Origin: Mangrovimicrobium sp033283385
Lineage (GTDB): Bacteria > Pseudomonadota > Gammaproteobacteria > Pseudomonadales > Halieaceae
Direction: 5' to 3'
Length of the DNA stretch: 64,000 nt
Assembly: GCA_033283385.1 (NCBI GenBank)
Contig: JAWMQQ010000001.1
Location: forward strand, 2,604,001-2,668,000
Part shown: positions 25,492 through 34,153 of the stretch, in pieces
Numbering within the stretch: the first letter of the stretch is position 1
How the letters are laid out: each line of letters starts with the position of its first letter
Translations under genes and position numbers: made by a program
Notes under the pieces: model-generated
Databases searched by the model: none
The model's input: the letters and a program-made list of their open reading frames with translations, nothing else
Told to the model about the DNA's origin: nothing

Positions 25492-27522
25492 ATGTCCAAC
25501 CCGCTGCTGCAGCCCAGTGAACTGCCGCTCTTTTCCGCCATCGAGCCGGCCCATGTCGAACCCGCAATTCGCGAGCTGATCGAGCGCAACAAGGCGGCGA
25601 TCGAGTCGCTGCTGGCAGACGAGGCCAACTACAGCTGGTCCGGGCTGGTAGCACCCATCGAGCAGCTCGACGACGAGCTCGGCAAGGCCTTTTCGCCGGT
25701 CTCCCACCTGAACAGCGTGTGCAACAGCGACGCGCTGCGCGAAGCCTACAACGCCTGCCTGCCGCTGCTCTCCGCCTACGGCACCTGGATGGGCCAGCAC
25801 GAGGGCCTGTATCGCGCCTACCAACAGATTGCAGAAGCTCCGGACGCCGGGCTCACCCCGGCACAGCACAAGGCGCTGGATCACGCATTGCGCGACTTCC
25901 GCCTGGCCGGTGTCGCCCTGCCGCCCGAGCAGAAGCAGCGCTACGGCGAACTGCGCACGCGGCTGTCCGAACTCGGCAGCAAGTTCGGCGAGAACGTGCT
26001 GGATGCCACCAACGCCTGGTCGAAGCAGGTCAGCGAGGAAGAACTCGCCGGGCTGCCGCCCACCGCCCTTGCCGCCGCCCGCCAGGCCGCCGAGCGCGCC
26101 GGCGTGGAAGGCTACCTGATCAACCTGGAGTTCCCCTCCTACTTCCCGGTGCTCACCTACTGCGAGAACGCCGAACTGCGCCGCGAAGTCTACGAGGCCA
26201 ACAGCACCCGCGCCTCGGAGCTGGGCCCGGACGCCGGCAAGTGGGACAACTCCGAGTGCATCGTGGAGACACTGGACCTGCGCCGCGAGCTGGCCCGACT
26301 GCTGGGCTTTGCCAACTACGCACAACTGTCACTGGCCACAAAGATGGCCGACACCCCGGAGCAGGTGGTCGAGTTCCTGGAACAGCTCGCGGCGAAATCC
26401 CACCCGCAGGCAAAGGCCGAATTCGCCGACCTCGAGGCCTTTGCCCGCGAGGAATACGGCGTGGAAAAACTCGAGGCCTGGGACGTGGGCTTCTACAGCG
26501 AGAAGCTGCAGCAGCAACGCTACGCGGTATCCCAGGAAGACGTGCGGCCCTACCTGCCGGTGAGCCGCGTACTGCCCGGGCTGTTCGAGGTGGTGCACCG
26601 CCTCTACGGCGTCACGGTGGAGGAAGTCACCGACTTCGATAACTATCACCCCGAGGCACGCCTGTTCAACGTACTGCGCGACGGCGAGGTGATCGCGCGC
26701 TTCTACCTGGACCTCTACGCCCGCGCCAAGAAGCGCGGCGGGGCCTGGATGGACGACTGCCGCGTGCGGCGCATCAACGCTGACGGCCTGCAGCTGCCGG
26801 TGGCCTACCTGGTGTGCAACTTCAACCCACCGGTGGGCGACCAGCCGGCGCTGCTCACCCACAACGAGCTGACCACCCTGTTCCACGAATTCGGCCACGG
26901 CCTGCACCACATGCTCACCGAGCAGACCGTGGCAGCCGTCTCCGGCATCAACGGCGTGGCCTGGGACGCGGTGGAACTGCCCAGCCAGTTCCTCGAGAAC
27001 TGGTGCTGGGAGAGCGAGGCGCTGGCGTTTATCTCCGGGCACTACGAGACCGGCGAACCCCTGCCGGCAGACCTGCTGGAGCGCATGCTGGCGGCGCGCA
27101 ACTTCCAGTCGGCGATGAAGATGGCGCGCCAGCTGGAGTTCGCCCTGTTCGACTTCCTGCTGCACATGCGCTGGAACGGCGGCGACGCCGCGGACGTGCA
27201 GGCGCTGCTGGATTCGGTCCGCGCGCAGGTCAGCGTCGTCCCCGTGCCCGCGTTCAACCGCTTCCAGCACGGCTTCTCGCATATCTTCGCCGGCGGTTAC
27301 GCGGCGGGCTACTACAGCTACAAGTGGGCGGAGGTGCTGTCGGCGGACGCCTATTCACGCTTCGAGGAGGAAGGCATCTTCAACCCGGATACCGGCGAGG
27401 CCTTCCGGCGCGAGGTGCTGGCGGTGGGCGGCTCTCGCGAGCCGATGGAAACCTTCGTCGCCTTCCGCGGGCGGGAACCCGCTATCGAGCCGCTGCTGCG
27501 GCACTCCGGCATCGCAGCCTGA
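25492..27522 (+). CDS. prlC: Oligopeptidase A (M3 metallopeptidase)
   Basis: PrlC/OpdA is a cytoplasmic zinc peptidase that clears short peptides, including cleaved signal peptides. The 676-residue protein has the HEFGH zinc motif at 465-469 and the typical downstream GINGVAWDAVELPSQ and ENWCWE stretches, with the FSHIFAGGYAAGYYSYKWAEVLSADAY end motif. Length matches E. coli PrlC (680). It faces the flavin operon, whose last gene ends 2 bp beyond the prlC stop on the other strand. Confidence 0.96.
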   Translation: MSNPLLQPSELPLFSAIEPAHVEPAIRELIERNKAAIESLLADEANYSWSGLVAPIEQLDDELGKAFSPVSHLNSVCNSDALREAYNACLPLLSAYGTWMGQHEGLYRAYQQIAEAPDAGLTPAQHKALDHALRDFRLAGVALPPEQKQRYGELRTRLSELGSKFGENVLDATNAWSKQVSEEELAGLPPTALAAARQAAERAGVEGYLINLEFPSYFPVLTYCENAELRREVYEANSTRASELGPDAGKWDNSECIVETLDLRRELARLLGFANYAQLSLATKMADTPEQVVEFLEQLAAKSHPQAKAEFADLEAFAREEYGVEKLEAWDVGFYSEKLQQQRYAVSQEDVRPYLPVSRVLPGLFEVVHRLYGVTVEEVTDFDNYHPEARLFNVLRDGEVIARFYLDLYARAKKRGGAWMDDCRVRRINADGLQLPVAYLVCNFNPPVGDQPALLTHNELTTLFHEFGHGLHHMLTEQTVAAVSGINGVAWDAVELPSQFLENWCWESEALAFISGHYETGEPLPADLLERMLAARNFQSAMKMARQLEFALFDFLLHMRWNGGDAADVQALLDSVRAQVSVVPVPAFNRFQHGFSHIFAGGYAAGYYSYKWAEVLSADAYSRFEEEGIFNPDTGEAFRREVLAVGGSREPMETFVAFRGREPAIEPLLRHSGIAA

Positions 27523-27524
27523 GT

Positions 27525-28061
27525 TCAGCCGCCGCGCAGCAGTTCCTGCTCCGCGGCGGCCATCGAGGGATCGGCTCTGCGCCCCTGCGGGCGGCGCGGC
27601 AGGGTATGGCGATAGTAGCGGCGATTGTAGATGCGATGGCCGGACACCGCGTGCCAGAGCACAACGGCAACCAGCAGCAAACCGGCGCCGCTGTGGAGCA
27701 GGCTCGACCACCGGCTGAAGTCCTCATCGCCGAAGTAGTACACCCCCACCGCCGTCAGGGTGAGCAGCACAAACAGGCTGACCAGCAGTACGCCGCTCGC
27801 CCGATTCTGGCGCCGGCGCCAGCCGGAGCGTATGTGCAGGGAGGCCAGCTGGCCCAGTAGGAACAGCGCGATGAACCCCACACCGCAGTGCACCGCGGCG
27901 CTGGCCAGGCGCACACTGCCGGCGACGTCGAAAGGTGTGTCCCAGTCCATCCTCATGGTCATCATGCGGGGCAGCAACAGTACGCCGCTGGCGACCAGGG
28001 CGAGGAACGCCAGCGCGAGTGCGGGGTAAAACAGGCGCGGATATCCCGCGAATCTATGCAT
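27525..28061 (-). CDS. Four-helix membrane protein with paired histidines, probable b-type cytochrome
   Basis: The 178-residue protein has four predicted membrane helices (about 11-30, 52-72, 92-110, 122-140). Histidines sit at 58 and 76 around helix two and at 123, 137 and 142 around helix four. That is the spacing needed for one or two b haems between the helices, as in DUF4405, MsrQ and cytochrome b561-like proteins. It would carry electrons from the quinone pool or cytoplasm to the periplasm. It overlaps apbE by eight bases and ends the operon OMP-FMN protein-apbE-this gene. Haem binding is inferred. Confidence 0.6.
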   Translation of the reverse strand: MHRFAGYPRLFYPALALAFLALVASGVLLLPRMMTMRMDWDTPFDVAGSVRLASAAVHCGVGFIALFLLGQLASLHIRSGWRRRQNRASGVLLVSLFVLLTLTAVGVYYFGDEDFSRWSSLLHSGAGLLLVAVVLWHAVSGHRIYNRRYYRHTLPRRPQGRRADPSMAAAEQELLRGG

Positions 28062-28884
28062 GGGTCCTATCTCCGGGTTCGCCCTCGACCAGGTAGCCTC
28101 CCAGGCGGTTGACCAGTGATGCGCGCTGCGCAGCTGGCGCGACCGCCGCGACCTTGGTGAGCGCATCCGCCCGCCAGGCGAAACGCGAAATGATACTGAA
28201 TACCGCCGCACCGCCCCACTGCCCGCCGCGCGGGTCCACCACCAGCCCCGCCAGCTCCCCGGCGTCCCCGCGCTGCGATGTCGCCATGGCGGCTTCGCGC
28301 AGTTCGCCCAGCGGAACCAGTGCCCCTGCGGGGTCGCGCCGCGAGACCGGCAGCCTGCAGTCACCGAACACCCGCAGGTCGCCACCCGCATTGACCCAGC
28401 CGTAGCCCAGTTTGCCGCGCTTGAGTGCGGCGACGGCGAGATCGACGGCATAACCCTTGGCAATGCCGTCGAGGGTGACGCGCACGGGACGGCGCAGGCG
28501 GGCGCGGTAGTGGTCGAGGTCGATATCTGCGGCGGCACCGCAGCGCAGGTATTCGCCGCCGTGATCCGGCAGTGCGCCGCGGGCGACCAGTTCACCGCCG
28601 ACCGTGCAGTTGAAATACTCTTCACTGGCGCGGGTCATCGCCCGCGCCAGGCGTAACACCCGCAGCGCCACCGGCGACAGCGTGCACCATCGCCCCGGGT
28701 TGGCATTGAGCAGCGACAGCTCGCTGTCCGCGCGCTGGAAACTCAGCGCACGCTCTACTTCGGCAATGCTGGCGAAGGCCGCCGCGACGGCGGCTTCCGC
28801 GCCGGCGCCACAGGCGCTTATCTCGACAAAGGTGCCGAGTTGCGGGCGCATGCGCCGGTAGAGCGGCGCGCCGGCTTCAGCCAT
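28054..28884 (-). CDS. apbE: FAD:protein FMN transferase ApbE
   Basis: ApbE cuts FAD and attaches FMN through a phosphoester bond to Thr or Ser of extracytosolic proteins. The 276-residue protein has the motifs DGIAKGYAVD, NAGGDLRVFG and the EAAMATSQRGD metal-site region. No clear lipoprotein signal is present, unlike E. coli ApbE, so export is uncertain. It overlaps the FMN-binding gene by eight bases, and that gene product is its obvious substrate. RsxD and RsxG (61-63 kb) also need such an enzyme, and no other apbE lies in the window. Confidence 0.9.
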   Translation of the reverse strand: MAEAGAPLYRRMRPQLGTFVEISACGAGAEAAVAAAFASIAEVERALSFQRADSELSLLNANPGRWCTLSPVALRVLRLARAMTRASEEYFNCTVGGELVARGALPDHGGEYLRCGAAADIDLDHYRARLRRPVRVTLDGIAKGYAVDLAVAALKRGKLGYGWVNAGGDLRVFGDCRLPVSRRDPAGALVPLGELREAAMATSQRGDAGELAGLVVDPRGGQWGGAAVFSIISRFAWRADALTKVAAVAPAAQRASLVNRLGGYLVEGEPGDRTHA

Positions 28885-29422
28885 CGCGCAGGAACAGGTC
28901 CCACTGTACCAGCAGGCGTTTCACACCATCGGTCACGTTGCGGCAGGACAGGGTCGCGCCGCTGATGTTGTCGATGTCCTTGCCCAGGCGCAGTTTGTCA
29001 TCCAGTGTCTTGCCGACGAACTGCTGCCGCCACTGCGCCTCGCGCACTTCGTCGCCGTGGGTTTCCCTGTAGCTCATGATCTCCACACCCAGCACTGCGC
29101 CCTGCGGCGACAGCGCCGTCGCGTAGGTGATGAATTCGTGCTTGCCGATGACGTCGTCGACGAACACCCAGCCCAGCAACTCGCCATCGCGTTCGGCGCG
29201 CCACACCTGCTGGATCTCGCTGCGCTGGCGGGTGCCGGCACTGGACTTGATCGCTTTGCGCTGCGCGTCGCTGAACGCCAGCGGGTGTGGCTGGAACGCC
29301 GTCGCCTGCGGAAACAACGCCTGTTGCGCCTGGGCGACGGTCAGGTATTCAACCGCGTACGTCGGCATGACGTATGCGGACACGGGAACCAGCAATGCCC
29401 CCAGGGCGAGATTGCGCTGCAT
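28877..29422 (-). CDS. Exported FMN-binding domain protein
   Basis: The 181-residue protein has an N-terminal signal peptide (residues 1-23) and a C-terminal FMN-binding domain. The flavinylation motif is DNISGATLSC at 151-160, where Thr157 is the expected FMN-phosphoester site, followed by VTDGVKRLL as in NqrC, RnfG and NosR. GWVFVDDVIGKHEFITYA forms the start of the fold. It should act as a periplasmic one-electron carrier, loaded by the adjacent ApbE and reduced by the four-helix membrane protein. Second gene of the operon, 19 bp after the outer-membrane gene. Confidence 0.88.
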   Translation of the reverse strand: MQRNLALGALLVPVSAYVMPTYAVEYLTVAQAQQALFPQATAFQPHPLAFSDAQRKAIKSSAGTRQRSEIQQVWRAERDGELLGWVFVDDVIGKHEFITYATALSPQGAVLGVEIMSYRETHGDEVREAQWRQQFVGKTLDDKLRLGKDIDNISGATLSCRNVTDGVKRLLVQWDLFLRDG

Positions 29423-29441
29423 GCGGCGACCCTCCTTGCTG

Positions 29442-30326
29442 TCAGAAGTTGTAACCGAGCTTCAGGCGTACCTCGTACTCGGTCTTTTCGATCAGGTGCA
29501 GGTCGTCATCCTCCTGGATCAGCTCGCCGCCGCCCCTGATCTGCTCGAACCAGGTCAGGGTCGCCCACCACTTCGACGAAGCGTAGTGCAGGGTCGGGCC
29601 AGCGAAGAACGACCAGCGCTCCTGCCCTACCTCGGTTTCGAATTCGGTTTCGTACAGGGCTTCCGCGCCGACGAACCAGCCCGGTGCAAAACGGTAGGTC
29701 AGGCCCGTGCCCGCCGACAGTTCCAGTTCCATCTCCGGATCAGTGGGCCACTCGAAGCCCTCTGGCAGGTTCCTGATTTCGTCACGCTTGGCGTAGGTGC
29801 CCTCGAAGCCGAGATTGCCCGCCCAGATGAGCTGCCCTTCCAGGTAGTATTTCTGCGCCGCCAGCACCGAGGCGAAGGAGACGGTCTTCTTGTCCTGCCC
29901 TGAGTGCTTGTCGACCGTGCCGTAATCCAGTTCCCAGTAGCCCGACAGGCCAAAGTCGTCCAGGGCGGGGCTGAGGAAGTTGTACTTCGCGCCGAGCTCG
30001 ACACCGCTGAATTTCCAGCTCATGTCGCGGTCTTCGGGGATGTAGGCGTCGACCAGAATATCTTCTGTATCCAGTGTCAGCAGGCGGATCGCCCCGTTCA
30101 CTGTGAACTTGCTGGTGACGCCGTATTCCAGTTCGGTGAGGCTGTCGATCGCGCGGTATTTGCCCACGCCCTTGTCGGCCCGTTCGGTGAAGATCTGGTA
30201 GGCCTCCCAGGTATCTTCGGGCAGCGTTTCGGCGCCCTTGATGTAACCGAACAGATTCTCGTCAGCGTGCAGCGGCATGGAAACCGCGAGTGCGGCGGTA
30301 CAGGCCCACCTGGCAGTAGATTTCAA
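29442..30326 (-). CDS. Outer-membrane beta-barrel protein (DUF6662-like)
   Basis: The 294-residue product has a signal peptide (KSTARWACTAALAVSMPLHA) and alternating-pattern beta strands. It starts DENLFGYIKGAETLP and ends in aromatic LKLGYNF, as outer-membrane barrels do. It resembles proteins annotated as DUF6662; no function is known to me. A TTG start at 30326, ten bases after AGGGGG, gives a proper signal peptide; an upstream in-frame ATG would add a charged extension. It is the first gene behind the Fur-like palindrome, so it may be the outer-membrane arm of the flavin-based system. Confidence 0.7.
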   Translation of the reverse strand: MKSTARWACTAALAVSMPLHADENLFGYIKGAETLPEDTWEAYQIFTERADKGVGKYRAIDSLTELEYGVTSKFTVNGAIRLLTLDTEDILVDAYIPEDRDMSWKFSGVELGAKYNFLSPALDDFGLSGYWELDYGTVDKHSGQDKKTVSFASVLAAQKYYLEGQLIWAGNLGFEGTYAKRDEIRNLPEGFEWPTDPEMELELSAGTGLTYRFAPGWFVGAEALYETEFETEVGQERWSFFAGPTLHYASSKWWATLTWFEQIRGGGELIQEDDDLHLIEKTEYEVRLKLGYNF

Positions 30327-30418
30327 GACTATTTCCCCCTGGTCATGCGGTGTGTCGAAATCCCGGGCCCACATCACAGTGGCCCCGGAGCCTCGCAGTC
30401 AGGGAGAGTCTAGATATA

Positions 30419-30455
30419 GTAAAACTAAATGTAAAGTATTCTCATTTAGTTTTAC
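30419..30455 (-). promoter_or_regulatory. Fur-box-like palindrome upstream of the flavin operon
   Basis: GTAAAACTAAATG at 30419-30431 and CATTTAGTTTTAC at 30443-30455 are perfect 13-base inverted repeats with an 11-base spacer. On the minus strand the core reads AAATGAGAATACTTTACATT, close to the Fur consensus of TGAGAAT-type repeats. A TTTACA -35-like box lies inside it and a TAGACT -10-like box 17 bases on, so a bound repressor would block RNA polymerase. It sits about 93 bp before the TTG start. The very AT-rich block stands out in this GC-rich window. Confidence 0.65.
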
Positions 30456-30477
30456 GTCTAATGAAGCTGGTTGGATC

Positions 30478-31170
30478 TCAGTCCTCTCTGCCCAGCCAGC
30501 GGTAGAACAGGCCGGACAGCGCGGCCCCGACGATCGGCGCCACCCAGAACAGCCACAGCTGCTGGATCGCCCAGCCACCCTCGAACAGGGCGACCCCGGT
30601 GCTGCGCGCCGGGTTCACCGAGGTGTTGGTGACCGGGATGCTGACCAGGTGTATCAGCGTCAGGCACAGGCCGATCGCGATCGGCGCGAGGCCGACGGGC
30701 GCGCGCGGGTCCGTCGCACCCTGTATCACCACCAGGAACATAAAGGTCATCACCACTTCGCACACCAGTGCGGACAGCAGGGGGTAACCGCCGGGGGAGT
30801 GCTCGCCGTAGCCATTGGACGCGAATCCGCCGGTCTCGAAGCCGGGCTGGCCGCTGGCGATCACGTAGAGTACCGCGCCCGCCGCGATACCGCCGAGCAC
30901 CTGGGCGACGATATAGGGGAGCAGTTCGGAGGCCGGGAAACGCCCGCCGACCACCAGGCCCACGGAGACCGCGGGATTCAGGTGACAGCCGGAGATGTGC
31001 CCGATGGCGAAGGCCATGGTGAGAACGGTGAGGCCGAAGGCCAGCGCCACACCGAGAAAACCGATCCCCAGTCCGGGGAAACCCGCGGCCAGTACCGCAC
31101 TACCGCAACCGCCCAATACCAGCCAGAAGGTACCGATGAACTCGGCGCCAAGCTTCTTGCTCATACCCAT
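30478..31170 (-). CDS. aqpZ: Aquaporin Z
   Basis: AqpZ is an inner-membrane water channel. The 230-residue protein follows E. coli AqpZ nearly along its whole length: GTFWLVLGGCGSAVLAAGFP, both NPA boxes (HLNPAVS and SVNPARS), and GYGEHSPGGY. Six membrane helices are implied. The first ATG at 31170 has GAGGA upstream; a second ATG at 31164 is also possible. It seems to be a single gene, with the Fur-like palindrome just beyond its stop. Confidence 0.96.
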   Translation of the reverse strand: MGMSKKLGAEFIGTFWLVLGGCGSAVLAAGFPGLGIGFLGVALAFGLTVLTMAFAIGHISGCHLNPAVSVGLVVGGRFPASELLPYIVAQVLGGIAAGAVLYVIASGQPGFETGGFASNGYGEHSPGGYPLLSALVCEVVMTFMFLVVIQGATDPRAPVGLAPIAIGLCLTLIHLVSIPVTNTSVNPARSTGVALFEGGWAIQQLWLFWVAPIVGAALSGLFYRWLGRED

Positions 31171-31229
31171 CGTCGCGAATCCTCATGTGAGCGACCGGCA
31201 ATGCGGCCGTCATGCAGGATAGATCGACC

Positions 31230-31712
31230 TCAGGGACTGCGCCACTGTGCGCTCGCGCGCTGACCGGGACCCGATGCCACGCTGACCTCCACTTCCTTCA
31301 GCTCGTCCCCTGCGGAAAGCTCCAGCAGCCGCGCCAGCAGGTAGCGGGAGAATTCCTCGACGGTAGCGTTGCGAATGGGCAGCACGCGGGTGTCGCTGCG
31401 CAGGAACAGCATCTCGTCGCGGTCGTGAAAAACGCGGTAGTAGTCGCCCTCTTCCTCGATGCGCTGGTGGGGTGATTCACCGGCCAGCAACATGTATTCG
31501 TCCAGCTCCTCACACAGCAGGGCGATACGCGACTTGTACACGTTGTAATCCGCGGCGAAGCCGTTATCCCCCATCGGCGCGACGAATCGCGCCGCCACGG
31601 AATAGTTGTGGCCGTGCAGGCGCTCGCGCTCGGTCGCGGAGAATATCGTGTAGTGCGCGGCGGAGAACTTGTGGCTCTCCTTGTCGATGTGCAGGCAGGT
31701 GTAATCCGTCAT
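31230..31712 (-). CDS. 6-pyruvoyl-tetrahydropterin synthase / QueD-family protein, variant active site
   Basis: The 160-residue protein has the T-fold zinc ligands His20, His33 and His35 in KFSAAH and LHGHNY. The usual catalytic Cys before HGH is absent: the segment reads TERERLHGHNY, with Glu30 in an ExxHGH arrangement. In the PTPS-III subgroup a Glu replaces the Cys and the enzyme makes the folate precursor 6-hydroxymethyl-dihydropterin instead of acting in queuosine synthesis. That role is possible here. A second difference is a charged insert (EESPHQ...DYYRVFHDRDE) around residues 75-105. The ATG at 31712 fits the family start. Confidence 0.75.
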   Translation of the reverse strand: MTDYTCLHIDKESHKFSAAHYTIFSATERERLHGHNYSVAARFVAPMGDNGFAADYNVYKSRIALLCEELDEYMLLAGESPHQRIEEEGDYYRVFHDRDEMLFLRSDTRVLPIRNATVEEFSRYLLARLLELSAGDELKEVEVSVASGPGQRASAQWRSP

Positions 31713-31873
31713 GGTTGCCCCGGGTTTCGGTCGCCAGCATTGTTGCTCGCACGCACGGGAAGTGCAAGGCGATCCCGCCGGATGGCGGCGGACACAGGCT
31801 TTCACTATAGTATGCAGCCACCGGCACAGGCCGGTGCACGGGCAGCCGCCGAACCCCCTGGAGATACGATCAC

Positions 31874-32536
31874 ATGTACAGAAACAAGCGTTACCTGTTA
31901 CTCGCCAGTCTCACGGCACTCACGCTCGCTGCCGGGGCCAATGCCGCACCCGATCGCGCCCAGCGCTGGGAGACCACCGTGCAACTGGTGGCCAGCGACT
32001 CCACCGAGAGCTCGGGCAACAGGCAATCCTCGGTGGATATCGACAGCGCCGTGGGCTGGGGTTTTGGCCTCGCCTACAACTTCAACAGCCAGTTCGCCGC
32101 CGGCTTCGATTTCAGCTGGCTGAACCCGGACTACAAGGCGACCTTCAACACCGACCAGCACGGACTGGTCTCTGTCGATCACGAGATGGATATCGTCAGC
32201 GGCGCCTTCAACGGCACCTGGAACATGCTGGAAGGCCCCTTCACCCCCTACCTGCGGGTGGACCTCGGCTGGACCTACATCGATTCCAATGTTTCCAACG
32301 GCCCGCCCGTCACCGGTTGCTGGTGGGATCCCTGGTGGGGCTACATCTGCAACAATTACTACAACACCTACGACGACACCTCGTTTTCCTACGGTATCGG
32401 CGCGGGCCTGCGCTACGAGTTCGGCAACAGCTGGTTCATCAAGGGCAGCGTAAATCACACGGAAATCGACGCCAGCCACGGCTTCGACCCGAGTTTCGAT
32501 TCGGTTCGGGTGGAACTCGGCTGGATGCCGTGGTAA
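31874..32536 (+). CDS. OmpW-like small outer-membrane beta-barrel protein
   Basis: The 220-residue product has a signal peptide (residues 1-24, ending AGANA) and beta-strand pattern of an eight-strand barrel, ending RVELGWMPW with a terminal aromatic. A distinctive loop, CWWDPWWGYICNNYYNTY, holds two cysteines that may pair in the periplasm or outside. Such proteins are often stress-induced porin-like barrels; no specific substrate can be given. It diverges from the PTPS gene. Confidence 0.7.
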   Translation: MYRNKRYLLLASLTALTLAAGANAAPDRAQRWETTVQLVASDSTESSGNRQSSVDIDSAVGWGFGLAYNFNSQFAAGFDFSWLNPDYKATFNTDQHGLVSVDHEMDIVSGAFNGTWNMLEGPFTPYLRVDLGWTYIDSNVSNGPPVTGCWWDPWWGYICNNYYNTYDDTSFSYGIGAGLRYEFGNSWFIKGSVNHTEIDASHGFDPSFDSVRVELGWMPW

Positions 32537-32585
32537 ACCGTGCCGGGGGCCATTGAATTCACCATCCTGATCGGGGCTATACGGT

Positions 32586-33293
32586 TTGTCTGAAAAATTC
32601 GCCATCGTCAGCGGCGCGAGTGTCGGCATCGGCCGCGACACCGCCGGACTCTTTCTCGAGTCCGGCTTTCGCGTGTTCAATCTCTCCCGCCGCGCCTGTC
32701 CGCTGGCCGGCGTGGAAAACCTGCACTGCGACCTCGCCTCGCCGGAGTCCGTGGGCAAGGCAGTGGAAACGCTGGCAGCCGCACTGGCCGGCTCGCCACA
32801 GGTCGCCCTGGTACACAACGCCAGCCAGATGCTGAAGGACTCGGCCGCGGACTGCGAGAGCGACAAGCTGCGCGCGGTGCTGGAAACCAACGTGGTGGCC
32901 GTCAACAGCCTGAACCAGGGCCTGCTGCCGCTGATGGGGCCGGGCTCCAGCGTGATCTACGTCGGCTCGACACTGTCCGAGAAGGCGGTGCCGGGCTCCT
33001 TCAGCTACGTGACCAGCAAGCACGCGCAGGCCGGCATGATGCGCGCCACCTGCCAGGACCTGATGGGTAGCGGCATCCACACCGCCCTGGTCTGCCCGGG
33101 CTTTACCGACACCGAGATGCTGCGCACCCATATCGGCACGGACCCGACGGTGGAGGCAGCAATCGCCGCCATGAACAGCTTCAACCGGCTGATCGAGCCG
33201 CGGGAGATCGCCGAGCTGATCCACTGGGCGCACCACCACCCGGTGATCAACGGCGCGGTGCTACACGCCAACCTCGGCCAGCGGGAGAGCTGA
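32586..33293 (+). CDS. Short-chain dehydrogenase/reductase
   Basis: The 235-residue protein has the SDR cofactor motif GASVGIG (10-16) and the catalytic set Ser128, Tyr141 and Lys145 (YVTSK). A TTG start at 32586 is needed to give the complete Rossmann start MSEKFAIVSG. The ribosome-binding site is weak. Substrate unknown. It is followed within 2 bp by the YhhQ-type gene, so both are probably one transcript. The closeness of a queuosine-related transporter does not by itself point to a shared pathway. Confidence 0.85.
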   Translation: MSEKFAIVSGASVGIGRDTAGLFLESGFRVFNLSRRACPLAGVENLHCDLASPESVGKAVETLAAALAGSPQVALVHNASQMLKDSAADCESDKLRAVLETNVVAVNSLNQGLLPLMGPGSSVIYVGSTLSEKAVPGSFSYVTSKHAQAGMMRATCQDLMGSGIHTALVCPGFTDTEMLRTHIGTDPTVEAAIAAMNSFNRLIEPREIAELIHWAHHHPVINGAVLHANLGQRES

Positions 33294-33295
33294 TC

Positions 33296-34153
33296 GTGGG
33301 GTTGGGCTCGTCGAAAAAGGCGGAACCGGGTAGCGCTTCGGCGACGACAGATATCCAGCAGCTTGAGCCCCTGTCCGGACACATTCACCCTGAACTGCAG
33401 GAGCGCCGGGAGCGCGTCTTTCTCGTGCTCGCCGGCACCTTCCTGTGCGCCATGACCCTGCTCAACGTCATCGGCATCACCCGCTTCGTGCAGCTGGGGC
33501 CGATGGCGCTGGCGGTGGGCACCCTGCCCTACCCGCTCACCTTCCTCTGCACCGACCTGATCTGCGAGCTCTACGGCAAGGCGCGGGCAAACTTCCTGGT
33601 GAGCGTGGGCCTGGGCCTGAACGTCTTCATCATCGGCGTGCTGGTGCTGGGCGACACCCTGCCCTCGGTGCCCAGCGGCAGCATGCCGCCCTGGCAGATC
33701 CTGCAGCTGGCGGCGCCGGTGCACCTGCCCAACGGCGAGACCGTGGAACACAGCATCGGCCTCTACCAGCTGATCTACGCCACCACCTCCGGCGCGGTGT
33801 TCGCCTCCATGCTGGCCTATATCGCCGCGCAGTACTGCGACGTGCAGCTGTTCCACTTCTGGAAGCGTGTCACCAAGGGCAAGCACCTGTGGATACGCAA
33901 CAACTTCAGCACCCTGCTGAGCCAGATGGTGGATTCGCTGACGGTGATTTCCGTGACCTTCGGCGCCGCGTTCATGCGCGGTGACATGGACGTGCCGACC
34001 CTGCTGACGCTGATCGGCTCCAACTACCTGTTCAAGGCCTGCGTGGCGCTGCTCGACACCGGTCCCTTCTACGCCTGTGTCTACGGCCTGCGCCGCTTCC
34101 TCAAGCTGGCGCCCGGTGAGTACGCGGCGCCCAGCCTGAAAAGCGGCACTTAA
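33296..34153 (+). CDS. Queuosine precursor transporter, YhhQ/VUT family
   Basis: The 285-residue membrane protein belongs to the YhhQ (DUF165) family, which imports queuosine precursors such as preQ0 and preQ1. About six hydrophobic segments follow a polar 35-residue N-terminus. Signature parts are LNVIGITRF, PLTFLCTDLICELYGK and the NFSTLLSQMVDSL region. The start is GTG at 33296. The polar N-terminal extension is longer than in E. coli YhhQ (221 residues). The stop overlaps that of the convergent dehydrogenase gene by four bases. Confidence 0.87.
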   Translation: MGLGSSKKAEPGSASATTDIQQLEPLSGHIHPELQERRERVFLVLAGTFLCAMTLLNVIGITRFVQLGPMALAVGTLPYPLTFLCTDLICELYGKARANFLVSVGLGLNVFIIGVLVLGDTLPSVPSGSMPPWQILQLAAPVHLPNGETVEHSIGLYQLIYATTSGAVFASMLAYIAAQYCDVQLFHFWKRVTKGKHLWIRNNFSTLLSQMVDSLTVISVTFGAAFMRGDMDVPTLLTLIGSNYLFKACVALLDTGPFYACVYGLRRFLKLAPGEYAAPSLKSGT

